Shown: piece by piece, positions 1 through 6,604 of the stretch
Position numbering within the stretch: the stretch's first letter is position 1
How the letters are laid out: every line of letters starts with the position of its first letter
Source: Chromatiaceae bacterium
GTDB taxonomy: Bacteria > Pseudomonadota > Gammaproteobacteria > Chromatiales > Chromatiaceae
Assembly (NCBI GenBank): GCA_016880695.1
Contig: JAEHCY010000013.1
Coordinates: 1 to 9,737, forward strand
DNA length: 9,737 bases
Direction: 5' to 3'
Position numbers and translations under genes: made by a program
Notes under the pieces: model-generated
Told to the model about the DNA's origin: nothing
What the model saw: only the letters and a program-made list of their open reading frames with translations
Database searches by the model: none

Positions 1-311
1 ATCATCTGATGTTGGCGCTACTGATTCTGATCGCGACCAGCGGGCTGGTGATGAAGTTTGTCGTCCACACCGATGTGGTCGCCGTCAAGAATTTCTTCCA
101 GGGGCTGATGAGCTTCTCCTGGAGCCCCTTGCCTGCTGATCCGGTGCTGTTGGTGCACCTCACGCTGGTGGCCGCGCTGATGATCGTCTTCCCTTTCAGC
201 AAGCTACTGCATGCCCCGGGGTTGTTCTTCAGTCCAACCCGCAACCAGGCGGACAACCCGCGCGAGCGCCGGCATCTTGCCCCCTGGGCGCGCCAGCTCG
301 AGCAGGGCTAG
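1..311 (+). CDS. dsrM: DsrM, heme b membrane subunit of the DsrMKJOP complex (5' truncated)
   Basis: Only the C-terminal ~102 residues are present; the frame runs in from the left edge and ends at TAG 309-311. Two hydrophobic segments are visible, one at the very start (LALLILIATSGLVMKF) and one around LVHLTLVAALMIVFPFSKLLH. The ending FPFSKLLHAPG followed by a basic polar tail is typical of the NarI-like family, where histidines near the last helix ends bind heme b. DsrM is the membrane quinone-interacting cytochrome b of DsrMKJOP and pairs with DsrK, whose gene starts 58 bp downstream. The identity rests on this C-terminus and on the following genes, because the N-terminal helices lie outside the window. 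A narI-like gene of another complex is the alternative, but the dsrK-L-J-O-P context makes that unlikely. Confidence 0.9.
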   Translation, partial: HLMLALLILIATSGLVMKFVVHTDVVAVKNFFQGLMSFSWSPLPADPVLLVHLTLVAALMIVFPFSKLLHAPGLFFSPTRNQADNPRERRHLAPWARQLEQG

Positions 312-325
312 GGGTCCGAGCCCCC

Positions 326-340
326 CGTCAAGTGCTGACG
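326..340 (+). other. Small hairpin in the dsrM-dsrK gap
   Basis: CGTCA at 326-330 and TGACG at 336-340 can form a 5-bp stem with a 5-nt loop in the 58-bp gap. Just upstream, GGGCT 305-309 (overlapping the dsrM stop) and AGCCC 319-323 can form a second short stem. Neither is followed by a T run, so these are not terminators. They could be mRNA-processing structures or chance. Confidence 0.25.
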
Positions 341-369
341 CCGTAACCCGTAGCTCTAGAGGTTGACCC

Positions 370-1944
370 ATGGCCAAGGCAACGTTCGTCATTCCTCAAC
401 TCCAGGAATATGCCGAGGTGCCTGCGCTCGTGCCGGCCACGATGGCGCACAGCCGGCCGTTCGTCTCGAAACCGGATTTCCAGCAGCCCCTGGGTTACCC
501 CGGCGAGCTGGTCGAGGGGTGGGAGGAGAAGGCCATCGCCAAGATGGAAGAGCTCCTGGGAAAGTATCGCTCGCTCCAGGTTTACCTCGACTCCTGTGTC
601 AAGTGCGGTAGTTGCACCGACAAGTGCCATTACTTCCTGGGTACGGCCGACCCGAAGAACATGCCGGTTGCCCGGCAGGATCTGCTTCGCAAGGTCTATC
701 GTCGCTATTTCACCCTGGCGGGTAGGTTCTTTCCCAAGCTGGTGGGGGCCGCCGATCTGACCAGGGAAGTGCTCGATGATTGGTACAGCTACTTCCACCA
801 GTGCTCCCAGTGCCGACGCTGCTCCGTCTTCTGCCCCTACGGGATCGATACGGCCGAGATCTCCATGGCGGCGCGGGAGATCATGGACAGCATCGGCATG
901 GGACAGAAGTACTGTAACGAGATCATCGGTAAGGTCTACAAGATCGGCAACAACCTCGGCCTCCCGGGTCCGGCCCTAGGGGATACCCTCGAGGGCCTGG
1001 AGGAGGATGTCTACGACGATACCGGGGTACGGGTCCGTTACCCTCTCGATGTGGTCGGCGCCGAGATTCTCCTGGTTACCCCGTCTGCCGACTTTTTCGC
1101 CGAGCCCCATGTGGACGGACTCATCGGCTATGGCAAGGTGTTCCACGAGGCTGGGGTCAGTTGGACCGTGAGCTCCTATGCCTCCGAGGCGGCCAACTTC
1201 GGCATGTTCATCGGCTCCTACGAGAACATGCGCCGGATCGCCCAGCGCATCCGCAAGGCCGCCCTTGATCTCAAGGTCAAGCGTATCGTGTTCGGCGAAT
1301 GTGGGCACGCCTGGCGTGTGGCCTACAGCTTTCTCAATACCCTCGCCGGACCCTTTGATTTCCTCGATCCCCGTTATCCGGTTCCGCAGCACATCTGCGA
1401 GTTCACTTGGGAGTTGATCGAGCAGGGCAAACTCCAGTTCAACAAGTCCGAAAACGACGACATGGTGGTGACCTACCACGACTCCTGCAACGTGGCTCGC
1501 GCCTCCCGCATGGGCACCGCGCCCGGGGGGCAGTTCGAAATCCCGCGCAACATCCTCAAGGCGGTATGCAACCACTATGTCGACATGGCCGAGGAGACCA
1601 TTCGCGAGCGCACCTTCTGCTGCGGCGGCGGTGGCGGACTGCTCACCGACGATCTCATCGAACTGCGTGTGAAGGGTGCCAAACCCCGTGTCGAGGCCCT
1701 CAACCAAGTGATTGAGGAGAAGGGTGTCACCCACATGGCAGCCATCTGCGCGATCTGCAAGAGCCAGTTCACCAAAGTGCTGCCGTTCTACGGGCTGGAC
1801 ATGAACCAGATCGTGAGCCTGCACCAGTTGGTGTCCAAGGCTATCGTCCTCACCCGCCTGACCGACGACGAAGACGAGGAGGACGAAGACGAGGATGAGA
1901 GCGAAGACGAAGATACAGACGCGGCCGAGAATGACGATGCCTAA
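370..1944 (+). CDS. dsrK: DsrK, HdrD-like iron-sulfur subunit of DsrMKJOP
   Basis: A 524-residue cytoplasmic iron-sulfur protein without membrane segments. Two ferredoxin-type [4Fe-4S] motifs are visible: C76-x2-C79-x2-C82-x3-C86, and C145-x2-C148-x2-C151-x3-C155 followed by Pro. The C-terminal half has a degenerate first CCG-like site (GECGHA, C311) and an intact CCG site: C373 in YHDSC, C417-C418-G419 followed by glycines, and C460-x2-C463. In heterodisulfide reductase HdrB/HdrD this site holds the noncubane iron-sulfur catalytic centre. DsrK is therefore thought to act on the DsrC disulfide or trisulfide and to exchange electrons with heme b of DsrM. ATG 370 follows AGAGG (358-362) at 7 nt. 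The last 27 residues (498-524) include 20 Asp/Glu, an unusual acidic tail described in the findings. Confidence 0.97.
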   Translation: MAKATFVIPQLQEYAEVPALVPATMAHSRPFVSKPDFQQPLGYPGELVEGWEEKAIAKMEELLGKYRSLQVYLDSCVKCGSCTDKCHYFLGTADPKNMPVARQDLLRKVYRRYFTLAGRFFPKLVGAADLTREVLDDWYSYFHQCSQCRRCSVFCPYGIDTAEISMAAREIMDSIGMGQKYCNEIIGKVYKIGNNLGLPGPALGDTLEGLEEDVYDDTGVRVRYPLDVVGAEILLVTPSADFFAEPHVDGLIGYGKVFHEAGVSWTVSSYASEAANFGMFIGSYENMRRIAQRIRKAALDLKVKRIVFGECGHAWRVAYSFLNTLAGPFDFLDPRYPVPQHICEFTWELIEQGKLQFNKSENDDMVVTYHDSCNVARASRMGTAPGGQFEIPRNILKAVCNHYVDMAEETIRERTFCCGGGGGLLTDDLIELRVKGAKPRVEALNQVIEEKGVTHMAAICAICKSQFTKVLPFYGLDMNQIVSLHQLVSKAIVLTRLTDDEDEEDEDEDESEDEDTDAAENDDA

Positions 1945-1961
1945 AGGCGCACCCGAGCCTC

Positions 1962-1974
1962 CGGCGAAACGCCG
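1962..1974 (+). other. Small hairpin in the dsrK-dsrL gap
   Basis: CGGCG 1962-1966 and CGCCG 1970-1974 can pair around an AAA loop. Further along, TCAAA 1991-1995 and TTTGA 1999-2003 form another short inverted repeat. The gap between dsrK and dsrL is 78 bp, longer than most others in this cluster. No T run follows, so transcription probably continues into dsrL. The structures could affect mRNA processing or be chance. Confidence 0.25.
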
Positions 1975-2008
1975 ACCGAATTGAGAACGATCAAAAGGTT
2001 TGACTGGT

Positions 2009-2014
2009 AAGGAG
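2009..2014 (+). promoter_or_regulatory. Ribosome binding site deciding the dsrL start
   Basis: AAGGAG lies 8 nt before ATG 2023. A second ATG at 2019-2021 lies only 4 nt from the site and runs into TAG after four codons, so 2023 is the real start. Confidence 0.8.
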
Positions 2015-2022
2015 AATTATGT

Positions 2023-3984
2023 ATGGCCACTCCTAGCGAAGAGATGAATACCAAGCTGACTTGGCGCCGTTTTCGCGATGGCGACACCGAGTGGAACAAG
2101 CTCACCGATAAGATCTTCGTCCAGGACACCTCCCATAAGTGTCCCACCTATGTCCACAAGACCCCTCCGTGCCAGGGCAGTTGTCCCTCCGGTGAGGATA
2201 TCCGGGGTTGGTTGGCCATCGTCCGCCAGCAGGAGAAGCCGCCGGTCGGTATGGATTGGAAGGAGTATGCCTTCCGCCGATTGACCGATGCCAATCCATT
2301 TCCGGCCATGATGGGCCGCGTCTGCCCGGCCCCCTGCCAGGACGGCTGTAATCGCAACGAGGTCGAGGACTTCGTGGGCATCAACTCGGTGGAGCAGTTC
2401 ATTGGCGACAACGCCATTGCCTCAGGCTATGGATTCACGCCAGGCCCCGACAGCGGCAAGAAGGTCGCCATCGTCGGGGGTGGTCCCGCCGGTTTGGCGG
2501 CGGCCTACCAGCTTCGGCAACTCGGCCACGCCTGCACCATCTTCGAGGCCAATGATGGGCTCGGGGGCATGTTCCGCTACGGTATTCCGGGCTACCGGGT
2601 GCCCCGCGACAAGCTCGATGCGGAGATTGGGCGCATCCTTGACATGGGCCAGATCGAGGTACGGGCGAAGACCCGTGTGGGTCAGGACATCAGCGTCGAA
2701 GACGTCGAGCGCGAGTTCGATGCCATACTATGGGCCCTCGGTTGTCAGAGCGGCCGCGGTCTGCCGGTTCCCGGTTGGGCGAATACCTCAAACTGTGTCA
2801 GCGGCGTTGCCTTCCTCAAGGCGTTCAACGAGGGCCGCATGAAGGTCACCGCCCAGAAGGTCGTGTGCGTGGGCGGTGGTGATACCTCCATTGACGTGGT
2901 CTCAGTCGCGCGCCGGCTCGGGCACATCCAGAACACCAATCCCGCCGATCTCCCCGAGACCGTGATCCACGACGGTTACGTGGCCCATGACACGGCGGTG
3001 ACCGCGGCCGCAGACGGTGCCGAGGTGACCCTCACCTCGCTGTTTCCGCGCAAGGAGATGATGGCCTCTGAGCACGAGGTCCATGATGCGCTCACCGAGG
3101 GTATCACCATCCTCGACGGCGTCATGCCGCTGGAGGTGCTCAAGGGTGAGGATGGCCGGGCCGTGGCACTCAAGGTGTGCGACTGCACCATGGACGGGAT
3201 GCGTCCGATCCCCAAGGAGGGGACCGAGCGGGTGCTCGAGGCCGACCTCATCGTTGCCGCCATCGGCCAGGGAGGCGATCTCACTGGTCTGGAGGCTCTT
3301 GATAACGGCCGTGGCTTGATCAACGCGGACAAGTTTTATCAGGTCCCCAATCGGCCGGGTCACTTCGTCGCCGGTGACATCATCCGACCTCATCTGCTGA
3401 CCACCGCCATCGGTCAGGCTTGGATCGCGGCCGACTCCATCGACGCCTATGTCCGCCAGGCCGAGAACAAGCGCCGCCCGAAGGTTGACGTTCACCACTT
3501 CGATTTGCTCAAGAAGATGGAAGAGGTCCGGCTCGCCCCCGAACAATTTGCAGTGGAGGCAAGGGGAGATCTGCGCGGGACCTCCGATGGTAACTGGGCG
3601 GTGCACAATTACGAGGATCGCTCGGCAGCGGAGATCATTCCCCATGACGAGCTGTTTCTCGCGCACTTCGGCTTCCATGCCCGCAACAAGCGCGAGGAGG
3701 TTGTTCCCACGGCCGAGGAGGTATTGGGTCATTTTCAGGAGCGCGTGATCGGGTTGAACACCGAGCAGGCGATCGACGAGGCCAAGCGCTGCATGAGCTG
3801 TGGCATGTGCTTCGAATGCGACAACTGCGTCATCTTCTGTCCGCAGACAGCGGTTTATCGGGTGGACAAGGCTAGCCGGACCACCGGGCGCTATGTGGCC
3901 ACCGACTACGCGAAATGCATCGGCTGCCATATTTGTGCGGAGGTGTGCCCCACCGGCTACATCAAGATGGGGCTCGGAGAGTAA
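2023..3984 (+). CDS. dsrL: DsrL, iron-sulfur flavoprotein NAD(P)(H):acceptor oxidoreductase
   Basis: A 653-residue homologue of the glutamate synthase small subunit (GltD) with added iron-sulfur domains. The N-terminal cluster-binding region has C40, C50, C54 and then C101-x3-C105-x3-C109. The FAD-binding Rossmann motif is GGGPAG at 152-157, with the second FAD contact at AGD 450-452. The NAD(P) motif is GGGDTS at 284-289, followed by RR 297-298. The C-terminal ferredoxin domain has C590, C593, C596, C599, C602, C606-Pro and then C632-x2-C635-x2-C638-x3-C642-Pro. In A. vinosum DsrL is essential for oxidation of stored sulfur; it interacts with DsrAB and passes electrons to NAD(P)+. It is a cytoplasmic protein with no signal or membrane segment. 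It lies between the MK and JOP genes as in A. vinosum, and dsrJ follows after 17 bp. Confidence 0.97.
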   Translation: MATPSEEMNTKLTWRRFRDGDTEWNKLTDKIFVQDTSHKCPTYVHKTPPCQGSCPSGEDIRGWLAIVRQQEKPPVGMDWKEYAFRRLTDANPFPAMMGRVCPAPCQDGCNRNEVEDFVGINSVEQFIGDNAIASGYGFTPGPDSGKKVAIVGGGPAGLAAAYQLRQLGHACTIFEANDGLGGMFRYGIPGYRVPRDKLDAEIGRILDMGQIEVRAKTRVGQDISVEDVEREFDAILWALGCQSGRGLPVPGWANTSNCVSGVAFLKAFNEGRMKVTAQKVVCVGGGDTSIDVVSVARRLGHIQNTNPADLPETVIHDGYVAHDTAVTAAADGAEVTLTSLFPRKEMMASEHEVHDALTEGITILDGVMPLEVLKGEDGRAVALKVCDCTMDGMRPIPKEGTERVLEADLIVAAIGQGGDLTGLEALDNGRGLINADKFYQVPNRPGHFVAGDIIRPHLLTTAIGQAWIAADSIDAYVRQAENKRRPKVDVHHFDLLKKMEEVRLAPEQFAVEARGDLRGTSDGNWAVHNYEDRSAAEIIPHDELFLAHFGFHARNKREEVVPTAEEVLGHFQERVIGLNTEQAIDEAKRCMSCGMCFECDNCVIFCPQTAVYRVDKASRTTGRYVATDYAKCIGCHICAEVCPTGYIKMGLGE

Positions 3985-4001
3985 CGGAGCGGGAGACGGC
4001 G

Positions 4002-4469
4002 ATGGGTAGTGCCCTGCGAAGCGGTGGCCTCATCTCGATCGGATTGGCCGGGGCGTTGATCGCTCTGGTCGCCCATGGAGCCAGCGGCAACTTTGTTGTG
4101 CCGGGCTCGCAGGCCGCTGGCCTCAAGAGTTGCGTGGAGCCCACCGACTTTATGCGGCGCAATCACATGGAGGTGATTCGGCATCAACGCGATGCAACCG
4201 TCCATCAAGGAATCCGTTCGACCAAGCATAGCCTCAAGGACTGTGTTGCCTGTCATGTGAGCAAGGGGGGTGAGCAGAGCTTCTCCCCTGTCAATGGGAT
4301 AAACCAGTTTTGTGGGGCTTGCCACGCCTTTGCGGCCGTCGATCTCGACTGCTTCCAGTGTCATGCCAGGGTTCCCGATGGCAAGGGGTGGGGCACGGGA
4401 GCGAAGGAGGGTAGCGCCGCTGGCGCTTGGGCGATACCGGCAGGTTCTCCGCCGGAGGGAGGGCGGTGA
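4002..4469 (+). CDS. dsrJ: DsrJ, periplasmic triheme cytochrome c of DsrMKJOP
   Basis: A 155-residue protein starting at ATG 4002, preceded by GGGAGA (3990-3995). The frame is open further upstream to ATG 3915, but that stretch overlaps the dsrL end and would hide the signal sequence. Residues ~8-28 form a hydrophobic signal-like helix that may stay uncleaved as an anchor, as proposed for A. vinosum DsrJ. There are three c-type heme sites: CVACH 81-85, CGACH 104-108 and CFQCH 117-121. The only cysteine outside them is C44 (SCVEP), matching the conserved Cys that gives one heme the rare His/Cys axial ligation in DsrJ proteins. The final ~30 residues are rich in Gly, Ala and Pro, with no heme site. 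The stop codon TGA 4467-4469 overlaps a possible GTG start of dsrO. DsrJ is thought to bring the periplasmic side of the complex into electron transfer. Confidence 0.96.
   Translation: MGSALRSGGLISIGLAGALIALVAHGASGNFVVPGSQAAGLKSCVEPTDFMRRNHMEVIRHQRDATVHQGIRSTKHSLKDCVACHVSKGGEQSFSPVNGINQFCGACHAFAAVDLDCFQCHARVPDGKGWGTGAKEGSAAGAWAIPAGSPPEGGR
4454..4463 (+). promoter_or_regulatory. Purine-rich ribosome binding site of dsrO inside the dsrJ end
   Basis: GGAGGGAGGG precedes two possible in-frame dsrO starts, GTG 4466 and ATG 4472. Each start has a GGAGG-like core 7-8 nt upstream, so the site does not separate them. It lies in the last dsrJ codons, which suggests translational coupling. Confidence 0.6.
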
Positions 4470-4471
4470 GC

Positions 4472-5248
4472 ATGAAAACGCCAGGCGACAAGATCGATCG
4501 ACAACGGCGGGGGTTCGTCGGTGCGCTTGCCGGGGTGACTGCGGCAACCCTCGCCCCGGGGGTCGTCCTTCACACAGTGGCAGCGACCTCGCCACGATCG
4601 GAGGCGGTGACCAGCGCCGTGCGCTGGGGGATGCTGATCGACACGGCGAAATGCGCCAATGGTTGCTCTGCCTGTGTCAGCGCCTGCGACAAAGAGAATG
4701 GCCTCAACCTGCAGGTTAAACCTCAGGGTGAGGACGAGGCGAAGTGGGATCGGCAGCGCTCGGTGTGGATCCGCAAGGTCAAGTTGCAGGACGAGCTTAC
4801 CGGCAAGGTGAGCAATCTGCCAATGCTGTGCCAGCACTGCGAGTATCCCCCCTGCGTGGACGTTTGTCCGACGGGGGCCTCGTTCAAGCGAGCCGACGGC
4901 ATTGTGATGGTGGACCGCCATACCTGCATCGGATGCCGCTACTGCATGATGGCTTGCCCCTACAAGGCGCGCTCGTTCATTCACGAGGTGGTGGAGGAAA
5001 AGCTCACCCGGGTTCCCAGGGGGAAGGGGTGTGTGGAGAGCTGTAATCTCTGCGCGCATCGTCTGGACCATGGCGACATCAGTACGGCCTGTGCCGATGC
5101 CTGTGCGGCCCAGGGGCACCGCGCGATTGTCTTCGGTGACCTCAAAGACCCCAACAGTCCTGTCGCGAAGGCCCTGGCCAGTCTGCCGAGCCGGCAGATC
5201 CGCAGCGACCTCGATCTCAACACCGGTGTCCGCTACAGCGGAATCTGA
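4472..5248 (+). CDS. dsrO: DsrO, Tat-exported periplasmic iron-sulfur subunit of DsrMKJOP
   Basis: A 258-residue protein from ATG 4472. GTG 4466 would add two residues and overlap the dsrJ stop. The N-terminus carries a Tat signal: RR at 12-13 in RQRRGFVGA, then a mildly hydrophobic stretch to about residue 38 (VAA), where cleavage is likely. Four cysteine groups of the DMSO reductase B-subunit (DmsB/NrfC) family follow: C61-x3-C65-x2-C68-x3-C72; C120-x2-C123-x4-C128-x3-C132-Pro; C152-x2-C155-x2-C158-x3-C162-Pro; and C191-x2-C194-x12-C207-x3-C211. Together they can bind several [4Fe-4S] clusters; the family pattern pairs the first group with the fourth and the second with the third. DsrO pairs with the membrane subunit DsrP and is expected to pass electrons between DsrP and DsrJ on the periplasmic side. 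dsrP starts 18 bp downstream. Confidence 0.96.
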   Translation: MKTPGDKIDRQRRGFVGALAGVTAATLAPGVVLHTVAATSPRSEAVTSAVRWGMLIDTAKCANGCSACVSACDKENGLNLQVKPQGEDEAKWDRQRSVWIRKVKLQDELTGKVSNLPMLCQHCEYPPCVDVCPTGASFKRADGIVMVDRHTCIGCRYCMMACPYKARSFIHEVVEEKLTRVPRGKGCVESCNLCAHRLDHGDISTACADACAAQGHRAIVFGDLKDPNSPVAKALASLPSRQIRSDLDLNTGVRYSGI

Positions 5249-5266
5249 CGAGCAGGAGGACCCTGG

Positions 5267-6487
5267 ATGAAGAAGATCCTGTATCGCGAGTGGCGCATTG
5301 AGGGATCCCGTTACTGGGGCCTGCTGGGGGCGCTGGCCTCAGTCACCGGTATCGGCGCATTGGCGGCCCTGTACATGGAGCATGAGGGGCACTGGGTCAC
5401 GGGGATGACCAATCAGATTGTTTGGGGTATTCCCCACGTCTTCGCCGTATTCCTCATCGTGGCCGCATCCGGGGCGCTGAATGTGGCTTCCATCGGTACC
5501 GTCTTTGGTCGGACCCCTTACAAGCCCTTGGCCCGACTCTCAGGGCTGCTGGCGGTGGCGTTGCTGGTGGGTGGGCTGCTGGTGCTGGTGCTCGACCTGG
5601 GTCGCCCCGACCGCCTCATCGTGGCGATGACTCATTACAACTTCAAGTCCATCTTCGCGTGGAATATCTTTCTCTATACCGGTTTCATGGTGATTGTCAT
5701 CGCCTATCTGTGGACGATGGCGGAGCGCACAGTCAACCACCTGTCCAAGCCCGTCGGCTATTTCGCCTTCGTCTGGCGCTTGGCACTGACCACCGGTACC
5801 GGTTCCATCTTCGGCTTTCTGGTGGCGCGGCAAGGCTATGACTCGGCACTCCTGGCACCCTTGTTCGTGGTGCTGTCGTTCAGCCTTGGCTTGGCCATCT
5901 ATCTGTTGGTCCTGATGTATAGCTTCCGGATGGAGCAGCGGCCGCTGGGTGATGTTCTGTTTCAGCGCATGAAGAACCTACTCGGCGTGTTTCTCTCAGC
6001 GGTGCTCTATTTCACGCTGGTGTATCACCTCACCAAGCTCTACGGCACCAAGTACCAGGGTTTCGAGTCATTCATCCTCGTCCATGGAGGTATCTATAGC
6101 CTCTTGTTCTGGGTTGGCTGGATCCTGGTGGGTAACCTCATTCCCATGGGCATCGTCTATCATCCGGTTCTCGGCCGGTCCCGTGCTTGGGTTGCGGGGG
6201 CCTGTGGTCTGGTTATCGTGGGAGGTCTGGCGACGATGTACGTGATCATCATCGGCACCCAGGCCTATCCGTTGGAGATGTTCCCCGGCCAGACCATCCT
6301 CGAGAGCGGCTTCTATGACGGTGTCGAGGGTCGGGCGGCGGGCTACACACCCAGTATCCCCGAGTTTCTGCTCGGCCTGGGGGGTGTCGGGGTGGCACTC
6401 TTGATCACTGCGGTGGGGGTGCGTGTGCTGCAGTTTTTGCCCGAGTCCCTGGCGGACCAGATGATCGATCCGCATGCCAAGGCCTGA
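5267..6487 (+). CDS. dsrP: DsrP, NrfD-like integral membrane subunit of DsrMKJOP
   Basis: A 406-residue, very hydrophobic protein starting at ATG 5267 behind AGGAGG (5254-5259) at 7 nt. By eye about ten membrane helices are visible, near residues 16-36, 51-80, 87-111, 127-152, 163-188, 196-220, 236-260, 269-299, 307-334 and 366-394. This size and helix count fit the NrfD/PsrC family, which exchanges electrons with quinone. It partners the ferredoxin-like DsrO encoded immediately upstream. No cysteine-based cofactor motif is present. Histidines such as that in the VYHLTKLY stretch (~helix 7) are possible heme ligands if, as reported for A. vinosum DsrP, the protein carries heme b; this is inference. 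After the TGA stop comes a 117-bp gap with a strong hairpin, the clearest break in the cluster. Confidence 0.95.
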   Translation: MKKILYREWRIEGSRYWGLLGALASVTGIGALAALYMEHEGHWVTGMTNQIVWGIPHVFAVFLIVAASGALNVASIGTVFGRTPYKPLARLSGLLAVALLVGGLLVLVLDLGRPDRLIVAMTHYNFKSIFAWNIFLYTGFMVIVIAYLWTMAERTVNHLSKPVGYFAFVWRLALTTGTGSIFGFLVARQGYDSALLAPLFVVLSFSLGLAIYLLVLMYSFRMEQRPLGDVLFQRMKNLLGVFLSAVLYFTLVYHLTKLYGTKYQGFESFILVHGGIYSLLFWVGWILVGNLIPMGIVYHPVLGRSRAWVAGACGLVIVGGLATMYVIIIGTQAYPLEMFPGQTILESGFYDGVEGRAAGYTPSIPEFLLGLGGVGVALLITAVGVRVLQFLPESLADQMIDPHAKA

Positions 6488-6520
6488 TTCCCAGGCCTCA
6501 AGGCGGGTTCCGACCACCAA

Positions 6521-6545
6521 TGGGGCGGCCTTTGGTGCCGCCCCA
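6521..6545 (+). terminator. GC-rich hairpin between dsrP and dsrN (terminator-like, no T run)
   Basis: TGGGGCGGC (6521-6529) and GCCGCCCCA (6537-6545) form a perfect 9-bp stem with a 7-nt loop, starting 34 bp after the dsrP stop. It is followed by GTGCATCTCT rather than a run of T, so it is not a canonical intrinsic terminator. It could act as a partial terminator, or as a 3'-end stabiliser that sets different mRNA levels for dsrM-P and dsrNRS. The palindrome is certain; the function is inferred. Confidence 0.5.
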
Positions 6546-6604
6546 GTGCATCTCTAAGGTTGAGTATTCGGCGCAGCGGGGATAGGGGCTGACGCCTGCC
6601 GCTC

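Noticed and set aside
976..1824. Open minus-strand frame of 282 codons opposite dsrK
   Set aside because: It is a mirror of the conserved CCG-domain region of dsrK. Its His/Gly-rich composition is typical of antisense shadow frames.
2902..3930. Open minus-strand frame of 342 codons opposite dsrL
   Set aside because: Although long, it is fully antisense to conserved DsrL domains and has no motif or ribosome site supporting it.
3915..4001. Upstream extension of dsrJ to ATG 3915
   Set aside because: It would overlap the conserved second ferredoxin motif of dsrL and put 29 non-signal residues before the membrane segment. ATG 4002 has its own ribosome site.
6560..6588. Possible promoter before dsrN (TTGAGT with TAGGGG 17 nt later)
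   Set aside because: The -10 box matches consensus poorly, and the region is G-rich rather than AT-rich.
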